Assembly (NCBI GenBank): GCA_002794775.1
Contig: NBAY01000005.1
Span: 992,001-1,056,000 of the forward strand
Source of the DNA: Porodaedalea pini
Taxonomy: Eukaryota; Basidiomycota; Agaricomycetes; Hymenochaetales; Hymenochaetaceae
DNA length: 64,000 bases
Reading direction: 5' to 3'
Positions 10,832 to 27,118 of the stretch are shown here, one piece after another. Within the stretch, counting starts at the first letter, position 1. Every line of letters starts with the position of its first letter. The notes under the pieces were generated by a model that searched no databases, had not been told where the DNA came from, and was given only the letters and a program-made list of their open reading frames with translations. The position numbers and the translations under genes are program-made.

Positions 10832-12066
10832 ATGACGTCCATTGGCCCTCAACTACCTGCACATTTTCTCAAACAGCAGCAACCCAGTGAAGATGAAGTG
10901 GACGGTTCGGACGATGAAGCTGGACGAAAGTCCGAGACGACTCCCAGTGTGACTGTAGACCCGCAAATCCAGGCGCACTCAGCAAAACCCACCATTACGT
11001 CCAACATCGCTGAAGACGAAGACGACGAAGACAATTATGGCCCAGCACTCCCTCCCGACTTACTCGTGAAGCGACCAGGAGCGTCGTCGAATGCTGCAAA
11101 GGCCGGTCCATCCACACGATCTCCATCGCCGCCAGTGCCATCACGTCGTATTCTCGGGCCCTCCTTACCTGGCCACAACCGGCAGTCTTACAGCGATGAC
11201 GAGGACAATGATGATGATGGATATGGACCGATGCCACTGCCGGCAGGGGCGCAAAACACGGACAGCGTGAGCGAGGGCGTGCGTGAGTTTCTGGAAAAGG
11301 AGGAGCGGCGGCGAAAGGAGGTTGAGGTGCGTTAGTTCTCTCTGCGTAGATAATAGGCAGCATCGACAAGTCGCACATGTAGGAGGCAGCTAAGCCGAAG
11401 AAACCAAAACGCGACGAGTGGATGCTTGTTCCACCTTCTTCCTCCGACCTCCTTGGGCGTATGTGCTCAATTTCTTTCACGTCTCTCATAATTACTAATA
11501 TAATCGACCATCCCTCCAGACCTTAGCGACCCAACCAAGCTAAAGGCGCGCCAGTTCTCGCGTGGGGGCGGTACGACTTCACGCTCTGCACCGAACAACC
11601 TGTGGACGGAGACGCCTGCGGAACGACAGCAGCGCATCGCAGACGAGGTCGCGGGCAAGAAGCGGCGCGCGACGAACGCTGACGACGATGCCTCTGTGAA
11701 CCCAGAGGACGATCGAAGGAAAAGAAAAAGAGATTCGGAGCTACGGAGGGTCGTCGACGAGCACAACGTGCGCCATTCTTCATCTCTTCTCATTCGCCTA
11801 CTAGCTCAAAAGCTATTCAAAATGCTTGAATCATCCAACAGAAATCCTCGCGCGGGAAAACTCTTCTCGAGATGCACGACACAGACAAAGGGAAAGAGAA
11901 GAAGGGGAAAGACGATGCAGAGGCGCCGCCGGGCATATGGGACCACGCGCGCGACATGTCCCTCGGCGGACGGCTCATGGACGAGAAGCAGCGCAGCAAG
12001 CTCATCTCGGACGCACGCTCGCTCGGGGATCGGTTCGGGAGTGGGAAGGGTGGCGGGTACTTATAG
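10832..12066 (+). CDS. GPALPP motif / DUF3752 protein
   Basis: The ATG at 10832 starts MTSIGPQLPAHFL. The N-terminal half holds repeated IGPQLP/YGPALPP/LGPSLP/YGPMPLP motifs separated by acidic runs, the hallmark of GPALPP motif-containing proteins. Exon 1 is 10832-11326; exon 2 starts at 11383 with EAAKPKKPKRDEWMLVPP. Two more introns follow (about 11460-11519 and 11770-11843). The C-terminal DUF3752 part includes LSDPTKLKARQFSRGG, TPAERQQRIADEVAGKK and the ending GIWDHARDMSLGGRLMDEKQ...GSGKGGGYL. The domain organisation matches human GPALPP1, whose precise role is not settled (a nuclear location is likely). Transposon 2 ends 80 bp upstream, so the proximal promoter may be partly transposon-derived. 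Confidence 0.9.
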
Positions 12067-12462
12067 TTTCTATATTTCTATACATATCTTAGGCACGTTC
12101 TTCTGGAGACTGCAAATATACGGTTTTTGCAACAGACGTGTTACCTTTGTCCACGTATAGTATATGACCTCTCGAAGTTTCGTAGCAATTTCAAGCATCA
12201 GCCATCTCAGAGTTTGAATAATGAAGGAAGGTCGAACGAAAATCGTCTTGAGCCCACACTTGGTAATATACATCACGTGGCATAAACTTACATAAACGTC
12301 ACTTCTGAGGCTACGACTTAGCTACAGTCAGCGAGTTCGTATCCTTCCGGTTCCAGTCGCCTCAGACCCCTTTAGCCAGGTCGCATCAGTGCCGAACAAC
12401 TTGACCTCGTACCAGCATTAATACAGCACTTAATTTCACTGGTTCCGAGGCTTACGACAAAC
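12067..12462. other. Intergenic, 396 bp, nothing recognised
   Basis: Lies between two genes in the same direction. No frame of interest and no clear TATA box were seen. Confidence 0.5.
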
Positions 12463-13634
12463 ATGGGTAATGATGGAGGAAGCATCCCAGACAGGCGCGA
12501 TTTGGTGAGGACGAAGGGTAAGGTGCGTATGTCATTGCTTTGATGTATCGAATCACAGAACTGATTCATTTTAATGTAGGCAGAACAAGCAGATAAAGCA
12601 AACCAGACCCGGGCCCGCTGGTTCTTCTGTGCATTGTCGAAGGTGTGCTCATTTTCTCCCCATATCCTAACGTTCAGCGAGCTAACCAAAAAAAATAAAA
12701 AAATAGCGCCCTTTGCAAGAACCGATTGTATCATGCGCTTTAGGGAAGCTGTACAACAAGGATGCGATATTGGAGTTCTTACTTGATAAGTCGGCGTACG
12801 GGGACGGAGACGAGATATGCGGGCATATAAAGTCACTAAAGGTGAGCCTTTCCTCGTCTTTCGAAACACTTGTATAAATGTAAGACGCTAACTTGATGCT
12901 TAGGATGTTAAAACCCTGAAGCTGACTCCGAATTCCGCACCGCCAGTCTCTGATCCGCCAGCGGACCGCGCGCAGTTCGTCTGCCCGCTCACGCTGAAGG
13001 AGATGAACGGTGCAGTACCATTCGTGTACATTGCCACCTGCGGTTGCGTCCTTTCGCAGGCTGGGCTCAAAGCTCTGGCGAGCTCGAACGGTTCCACATC
13101 TCCACCTCCTTCAGACGAAGACCAAGGGAAAGGGAAAGACGCCGAGAGAAAAGACATGGAGACCAAGCAACTTGACCTCTGTCCTCAGTGTGGCGCGAAG
13201 TACGACCGCATTATGGACGTACGTACGATCAACCCGGACGCGGAGACTGAGGAAGTCATGCGGGCAGCAATGGAGGTCAGACGACGCGAGAAGGCTGCGA
13301 AGGGGAAGAGCAAGTCGAAGAAGAGGAAGGCCGGAGACGCTGATGCGGACACGGAGCCACCCACGGAGACGAAGAAAGTGAAGGCCGTGCCATCGCTGAA
13401 CCCGGCGATTGCCGCCGCGAACCGAGCGGTGGCGAGCAGCCTTGCGGCAGAGGAGGCTAAGCGCAAGGCGGGCATGAGTGATGCTATACGGAGTTTATAT
13501 GAGAGCAAGACCAAGGGCACGAAGGAAAAGGACTCGTCATGGATGACGAGAACGTTCAACAGAGTGAGCTTGCTTCTCATAATGTGTGGATGTAGTGTGT
13601 AATTCAGCTGACCGTTCTTTGACAGTATGCCTGA
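12463..13634 (+). CDS. RTF2: Replication termination factor 2 (Rtf2 family)
   Basis: The product starts MGNDGGSIPDRRDLVRTKGK, the typical Rtf2 N-terminus, followed by a RING-like region: RWFFCALSKRPLQEPIVSCALGKLYNKDAILEFL, then FVCPLTLKEMNG, FVYIATCGCVLSQAGLKAL and LCPQCGAKYDRIMDVRTINP. In fission yeast Rtf2 stabilises forks stalled at RTS1; in mammals it is removed from stalled forks by the proteasome. Introns have normal borders (about 12520-12578, 12645-12706, 12842-12902 and 13564-13625), the last leaving a tiny exon coding Tyr-Ala-stop. The C-terminal tail is Lys/Arg/Ala-rich and looks disordered and nuclear. Confidence 0.93.
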
Positions 13635-14572
13635 ACACCCTACGTTTCTTGTGCATCTCGGCCTGGACTATTTTGTAGCTTATTCTATGTAGCCGTCTGA
13701 CGTCTGTATCACCTTGCTAATCCAAAGCGTTCGGCTTTGACCAGTTCATCTGAACGTTCTTTGTTTCCTCTGCCGCTGCCATCGTCTGGACTAAGTATCA
13801 GAGACTATTTAACTCACATTTTTATTCGTCATGGCCGTCCTTTAAGGCAAGTTCAGTATCATCCTTCGAAACTGTTCCCATGATGCACTTATGTAACATG
13901 TAAGGCATGCTACATAGTCGACCGCTACAACCCGCAACTTGTGTATCAAGTTCGTCGGGTACAGAGACGGTCAGGCCTAACACTCGACGCGTTGGGATCT
14001 ATCTTCAATCTGGTCACTGCCGACGCCATCTACAAAGTCGGCTCCACACAGTAAGCGCCCACCGAGCCTCTTTTCATTTTAGGATGCCTGCCCGCAGATA
14101 TGGACTGATGTCAATGCTCATGCTGGGAACCACGATTGCTCAAGGCTCTCCACGTTGTGATTAACGCTGAATCATGTACTACAACGCGTGTAGGCAGAGG
14201 CAGTGCGGCGTGCATCGCCTTCACCGCGAGGCATCGATGGGTTGTATAGTCCAAGTCAGTCGGGCGCTTACGGGAGTCATGCCTTGCTTCCAATTGGGAC
14301 TTAAACGACTCATGATCAAGGACTGGAATGCTATGTTGACTTGGCGTGAGGCCAGCGCTGTGAATTTTGACTTGATTATACTCGTATCGCCTCTGAAAGC
14401 TACCCCAAGTGCAGTTCGGAAAACACGATACGTCCTGGGGGCACGCTGTGCAGTCCTCTGCTTTCTCTGACTCCCACAAGGTCTGGCTGTCTATAAAGGC
14501 ACTCTTCTGGTGCGGTGGTCGTCGCCTGGCCCTCCGCGTTCCTCCATCTTTCAATCTAAAAAATTCTGGATA
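13635..14572. other. Intergenic, 938 bp; promoter of the BCS1-like gene at its end
   Basis: No convincing gene on either strand. A TATA-like CTATAAAGGC sits at about 14490, some 80 bp before the next ATG. Confidence 0.45.
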
Positions 14573-17286
14573 ATGGCCGCTCCGAGATATACGGCGTTAT
14601 CGGTTTCGAGAAACAAGCTCCTTTCCTCTCTTCGCAGCCTCGCACGGCATCTGCGACTCCTCCGGACTGTTCTGGGTCTGCCGAGTGTCTGGCTGGTGCA
14701 GGTATTGAGGAATCTGGCACCGAAGCTATTGTCGAATCCGCATGTCGCGGAGATTCTTCGATTCATATTCTTGGGCACGGTCGTTGAGACGTCGCGTTTG
14801 GCAGGCCAAAAGGCAGCTGACTTTGTCAAGCACTGTACGTCATTTCAATTGCGACTTCTCATTGCGACCTATCAAATCCATTTTCTCTTGTTTAGTCTTC
14901 ATCGTGAAGGCCTCTTTCGCCCGTGGTGATTTCGCGTTCGATTGGGTGAAACGCTACCTTGAAGACCATCGCGTCTGGGACCACTCGCGCGTCTTCCGCG
15001 TCGCTGCATGCAACCCAACGCTGCGCCATGGTACGCACGCTGGACTCGGCGAGGATATCAACTCGGATGTCACGCACGATCTCGAGGATGGACGGCCCCA
15101 TCCAGTCTATCAGCCCGCACCGCAGGAGCCTGAGCTGTTCCGCTGGCGAGGACATTGGATCTCGGTCAGCATGAACATGGACCCGGCTCATGGGGATAAC
15201 AGCGAGAGTGTCCAAATTCTGACTCTGAGGTGTCTATTCTTCGTTTTCTGCATGGATGTTATGTAGACGCACTTACAATTTTCCATATAGTGTCTGGAGT
15301 CGCAATCGTAAGATCCTGGATGAATTTGTGCAGGACGCAAGAACACATTACTTCGATTCACCATTACCGCCAAGGGAACTCTTCATCCTGCCTGATGATG
15401 TGAGTCTCGTCCTGTATTTTCGAGCATATCCCTGACATATGATCTTTTAAAGTGTGGCTCACTTCTCACTGCTCGCTTCTACCAAGGAGATACTAGCTAT
15501 GAATGGATGACTGCTTTTTTGGTATGTGCTTCGTCTCACTCTTCATTGGCAAGACTTAATGCTGACCATTCTTAGCGCGCGCAAGGCGGGTACGAGCAAA
15601 TCACAGATCTTCAAGTGACGACGAAGCAATCAGACCTTTACAACCCTTCCACCCATCCCTCAGACCGGCCTCTTATAGGGTTCAAGCCTGCTCCGAGCGT
15701 TAAGCAGCGTTTGAAGTGGGGTGACCATTGGCTGCAATTCGACGTTGAGCCTAGCTCCGAGTCGTATGAGGGACGGTCATATGGCGGTTCAATTACGCTT
15801 ACGTGAGTTTTGTCTTGAAAAATAGGCGAACTATTGAAGCTGATTGGACTCTATAGGCTGCACAACTCGAAGCGCTCGGTGCTTGAAGATCTTGTTCTAG
15901 CCGCGCACGAGGAATACCTGAAGAGCACTGTATCAAAAGTCACAGTGCACCTTGCGGATCGTGTACGCGCATTTCTTTCCTCTTCTTTTTTGAAAGATAC
16001 GCTGAGCGACATCGCTCAGTATGGCTCGTGGGCGAAATGTGTGACGAAGAACAGGCGTGCGTTGAACACGCTTATCCTTCCTGAAGGCGTGAAAGAGGAA
16101 CTATTGAAAGATGCGCTCGAGTTCCTTGATAGCGAGGAATGGTATGTGTGGGCTGGCGTTCCACATCGGCGAGGTATGAAACTCTCTGTTAGTGACATAG
16201 ACGGATCCAAACCCAATAGCTACTGCGCTCGTCATGTACAGGTTATCTCCTATATGGAGAGCCAGGCACTGGCAAAAGCTCCACCATCCATGCTCTAGCA
16301 AGCGAACTCGGTCTAGAAATATATTACGTACAGCTTGCGTCTCAGGGGTAGGATTCGCTTCACCTCTTTCAGTTAGTTTTGTTGATCCTATACCTTTTTT
16401 TTTCAGCATGGACGACCATAACCTCGCATCACTCATCGCCTCCACGCCTTCACGCTGTATTCTGCTTCTCGAAGACATAGACTGCGCCTTCCCATCTCGC
16501 GAAGATAATGACGATGAAGACGAGCAGCCCACGGATATCTATGGAAATCCACTTGCATTGGGATACCAACCACGCTCTGAGGTAACTCTTTCAGGACTAC
16601 TCAATGTTCTAGACAGCGTGACAAGTGAGGAAGGAAGAATCACGTTTGCAACGGTGAGTCTGCTTTTCGGCCTGAGACCGTCCAACGGGGTCAGAGTCAG
16701 AGCTGATTTAGTATAATCTAGACGAATCATATTGAGAAGCTGGACCCTGCTCTGATCAGAGCGGGCCGCATGGATGTGAAGCTTGAATACAAACTTGCAT
16801 CACGACACCAAATTCACCAAACTTACTTGCGCTTTTTCGAGCGGCGTTTCACCAGTCCTGACGAACATCTGAATCAAGATGCGCACTTACTGAGCCCGGC
16901 TCCCTTACGTCCGGTCCTCAGTGGCCTCGACAATCTGCTGCCTGACGAACCACTGCTTTCCGACGCCGATGTTTCCGACGCTGATGTTCAAGTCGCTCGC
17001 GCGGCGCTTCGCAGATGCCATCCCGGAGTATATGTTCGCACTTGCTCAGGTGCAAGGCTACCTCTTGACGAGGAAGATGGAACCGCTAGCGGCTGTTGAA
17101 GGTGCTGCTCGATGGGTCGAAGAGCAGATCGCGGAGAAGCGGAAAATCGAGGAGCTGAAAGAGAAGAAGAGGAATAAACGGAAGGAGAGAAAGGCTGCAT
17201 TGGAGGCGGCTGCTAAGGAGGTTCCTGTATCTGAGCAGGGTAAGGAGAATGTAAGTCCAAAAGCACAAGCGGAGTTACAGGTATAA
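14573..17286 (+). CDS. BCS1-like AAA ATPase
   Basis: The N-terminal part contains a possible membrane segment (EILRFIFLGTVVETS) and the BCS1_N-type region, including FRWRGHWISVSM, FDWVKRYLEDHRVWD and SKRSVLEDLVLAAHEEYLK. The AAA core follows: Walker A GEPGTGKSS (about 16258-16285, after an intron that splits Arg-Gly|Tyr), Walker B CILLLEDID, SGLLNVLDSVTSEEGRI, TNHIEKLDPALIRAGRMD. Bcs1 proper translocates the Rieske protein across the inner mitochondrial membrane; fungi carry many BCS1-like paralogues, so the substrate is unknown here. Near 16910-16990 the frame changes between GLDNLLPDEP and RRFADAIPEYMFALAQVQGYLL; an intron of about 79 nt with a weak GTCCTC donor would join them, otherwise it is a frameshift. 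The C-terminus is a Lys/Glu-rich helix. Confidence 0.85.
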
Positions 17287-17332
17287 TACTCAATTGATAG
17301 CTGACCTGCTATGCTCTCAATCTCCGCCCGGT

Positions 17333-17348
17333 GGGGGGGGGGGGGGGG
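17333..17348 (+). repeat. G16 homopolymer
   Basis: Sixteen consecutive G residues 47 bp after the BCS1-like stop codon. Such runs are prone to sequencing error and G-quadruplex formation. Confidence 0.9.
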
Positions 17349-17675
17349 TGAATGTGTGTTTTTCTTGAAAGTGCCAAAAGACAGGACATACATCTGATGG
17401 CTTGAAGAGCTTTTCTGAGTGTTGATCACAAAACATGCAGACGTTATCCTACGAAGGATCTCAAAACAGTGCGTGATCATTTGAGGGAAAATTAAAATAG
17501 CAAGGTATCAGTGCTGACTCGGCCTGTGCTTTCATTTTAACTGTGCCGGCAAATTCTGTCAACGCAAAGCAAATCCGAATCCAGTTTACGGCATACTACG
17601 GTCTGCCTCATTTGGCTAAGTACAGCTTGAGCTGACAAACGCCGATCGAGCCCGAAGAGAACTTTTTCTTTCGTG

Positions 17676-17704
17676 TGACTCGAAAATCTGACTCACTTAT
17701 AAAA
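17676..17704 (+). promoter_or_regulatory. Two Gcn4/Cpc1-type sites and TATA box upstream of the aminotransferase
   Basis: TGACTC at 17676-17681 and TGACTCA at 17689-17695 match the binding core of Gcn4/Cpc1, the bZIP regulator of general amino-acid control. TTATAAAA follows at 17698-17704, 43 bp before the ATG. The arrangement fits an amino-acid biosynthesis promoter. Binding is inferred from motif and context only. Confidence 0.6.
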
Positions 17705-17746
17705 CTCACTTCTTGAACATCCCCACTCCTTACTGATTCCCCGATC

Positions 17747-19204
17747 ATGGCTACGACCGTCAACGGGCACGTTATTTCCAAAAATGATGAATTAGATCCT
17801 GTGACTGCCAGGCTCTAAGAGAGAGAAGTGGGGCTGGCATCGCGAAACTTGATGTACGTTTTTATTTCTTTTACCTATCTGATTCTATGCGTTCAGACTG
17901 ACTCCTTTTCAAAATATGAAGGCATCAAGACTGATAATCAAAATGAGCGAGACTCCAAAACCTTTACCGGATCCTTCGACCTTAGTCTTCGGGCAGGTGT
18001 GTATAACAAACAGGGTATGAGAATAGTGAATAATGCTCAGGATACACTTAGACTTTTACGGACCATATGTTGGTCATGACCTTCGATCCTACATCAGGAT
18101 GGTCCGCACCTCTTCTCCAACCATACCAGCCATTGCAGCTCGACCCGGCATCGTCATGCTTCCAATACTGCACGAATCTCTTCGAAGGTACGAAGGCATA
18201 CTTGGGGCCTGATGGCGAAGCGAGATTGTTCAGGCCAGACCTGAACATGGAGCGTATGAAAACCTCCGCCGCGCGTCTTGCTTTACCAGTATGTTTAATG
18301 ATAACGCTCAACCTAAGAAATAAAAGAGGAACTTACCCATTATGTAGCCTTTTGACTCAGACGCTTTGCTGGCGCTGATAAGGAAGCTTGTCTCGGTAGA
18401 TAAGCGCTGGATTCCTTCACTGCCAGGACACAGCTTGTATATTCGTCCCACTATGATCGGCACACGTCCAGGTACGTATATTCATATCCTAAATTCAACC
18501 TTCTTTGCTAAAAGCTTATAACCGCCCAGCTCTCGGTGTCGCAGCATCGAACCATGCGATGATCTACGTGATTTGCTGCCCTGTTGGCCCGTACTTCGGT
18601 GCAGGCGCAAAAAGTATCTCGTTGTACGCAGAATACGATACCGTGCGTTCCTGGCCGGGCGGGACGGGCGGGTACAAGCTCGGGCTCAACTACGCATCAG
18701 GCTTCGAGCCGATGAGGCGTGTAACACAGCGCGGCTACAAGCAGGTGCTCTGGTTGCTCGGTGATGAACATAAGATTACGGAGGCGGGTATAATGAACTT
18801 CTTCATCGTTGTGCAGCGCGCGGACGGGGATCTGGATCTCATTACGCCACCGCTCGATGGGACGATTCTTCCCGGTGTGACGCGCTATTCGGTACTCGAC
18901 CTTGCACGCGCACATGGCCCGGAGGCGCCCCTGGAGGGCTTATCTCCTACGCAGCGCTTGCATACGCTCGAGCAAACACTCACAATGAATGATCTGCAGG
19001 AGTTCGCGGCGGCTGGCACTCTCCTCGAGGCGTTCTCCGTCGGGACTGCTGCGATCGTCGCCCCCGTGGACCGTATTGGCTACGACGACAAGGACATTGT
19101 GCTTCCGGAGCAGACTCCTGTGGCGCATGCTCTATGCAGGAGGATCGAGGCTATCCAAGAAGGCAGGTTCGAGTATCAAGGATGGAGCGTAAAGTGCGAG
19201 TAGG
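17747..19204 (+). CDS. Branched-chain amino-acid aminotransferase
   Basis: Transfers amino groups between Leu/Ile/Val and 2-oxoglutarate using pyridoxal phosphate. Exon 1 starts MATTVNGHVISKNDELDP. A 121-nt intron (17801-17921) would join it to ASRLIIKMSETPKPLPDP. Further introns precede TFTDHMLVMTFDPTSGW and follow SAARLALP and MIGTRP. Family motifs seen: LFEGTKAY, LFRPDLNMERM, YIRPTMIGT, GGYKLGLNYASGF (Lys is the PLP lysine), VLWLLGDEHKITEAGIMNFF and GTAAIVAPVDRIGY. No mitochondrial presequence is obvious, so a cytosolic form is likely. The start is supported by a nearby TATA box and two TGACTC sites. The first intron is the least certain part. The stop is the TAG at 19202. Confidence 0.9.
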
Positions 19205-19954
19205 TCTGCTCTAGATGAAAAGTTGTATATAAAAGTAATAAGGGATATATTTGTGAGCTTGTATGGATTAAAAATCATAACTACCATGGTCTCTGTTTGG
19301 CGCATTTTGCGGCATGCTGTGTCAGTGTACGCTCTTGTTCATGTAGGATGACAGTAAAAGAAAAATAAGTACCTTGGGAGCTGTATAGCTGAGGCGGTGC
19401 TCTCAATGTAAAAAAATATGGGGGTGTCTCAGGCGTATAACTCAAGCGTCGAGTCAACAGCGTGTCGGTAGCGAAGCGGGCTGTGATGTGACTAAGTCGT
19501 CACAGCGTGGTTGTGATGAGCAGTTGCTGGCGTGGGAGAGGGTTGCTCTTCTGCCTCAGACCACGACGTTGCCGCCGCCCGTCGTCGCCGTCATCGCCCA
19601 CAACCTCAAGACACCCATCCGTGGTCGTCGCTCTCAGTGCCCGCAGGCCTTGTTTGTCGTCTTGGTCGGCATTAGTGCACTCTTTTCTGGTTGAATACCG
19701 CCGGCAACTGCAGTTTTGCTTTGTCGCTTGCGTGGCTCAATCCTCCTCTGAAAACACCCAGCAGACTCCTGTCTTTGGCCGTTTTCTACTTGAATCTCTC
19801 AAATATCCTCAAAAAAGGTCTCGGCGGACCTCCGAACCCGTTCACGTATATTATAAACTTTTCCTTCAAAATCTGCTTTTTTTTTGTATTTCACCCCTAA
19901 TCGCTTTGGCGCCCGCGACTGCTTCTTCGAGCCGTCAGCTTTTGTTTCGCCTTC
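19205..19954. other. Intergenic, 750 bp; 5' region of RPB1
   Basis: Open frames here show no family resemblance. Long pyrimidine-rich stretches from about 19560 on suggest the RPB1 promoter and 5' UTR. Confidence 0.45.
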
Positions 19955-26437
<6,483 letters not shown>

Positions 26438-27118
26438 TTGAGCGCATGTGTGACCTGTGAAAGTCAGGATGGTTGGAAGGCCAGTGTCGTTTTCGCTATC
26501 GTTTCCCTCTTGTTCCGTAATTCCCATTAGGAGTCATTTTTAGCCAATAGCTTTATCGACATCTCTTCGACTTTCTTAGCCTAAACACCACGTCTGTCAT
26601 GTAGAATATTGCAGTACTTTGATTTCTTGGCTAGAGAGCTGTTTGACTCAGACAATATTAATTGAGAGCTGCGTCTAGTATGACTTGAGACGAAGCCGAG
26701 GCCAAGCTCTAAAACATCTATTGCATCGAGTTTGCGTTGCCTTTGTTTTCTTACGTAAGGGAATCCTATTTTTAACTACACTCAATGCCTTGCACATGTA
26801 CACTCCCTAATAGGCGCCATAATTCTCAGACCCTACGGCCTTATAATGCAGAAGCTGCTAGCGACAAAGAGTATCACGTCCGAGCCATCTGGTGTTCAAT
26901 GTATACTGACGTCTTGTCGCTGCACAATATCAATGTTCTCTCCGTATCAACTTCTAAACTCTCCGCTGATTTTCCCTCATAAGAGGCTGCCGCTGGCACA
27001 TATTTACATCATCCGTCAGCTTCTTGTGATGGCCGTAAAGTCCTCTGACGACGCTCAACTTGCTCTGTTTCGTTGTTGACTGTCTACAGCAAGTTGCCTG
27101 CATTCTTCAACCGCAGGC
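26438..27118. other. Intergenic, 681 bp, RPB1 3' region and transporter promoter
   Basis: From about 26816 onward the sequence resembles the region upstream of the second transporter copy (from about 38178), so it marks the left edge of the segmental duplication. Confidence 0.55.

Noticed and set aside
13907..14554. Gene between RTF2 and the BCS1-like gene
   Set aside because: The frames on both strands lack motifs, plausible introns and hydrophobic or charged patterns of real proteins.
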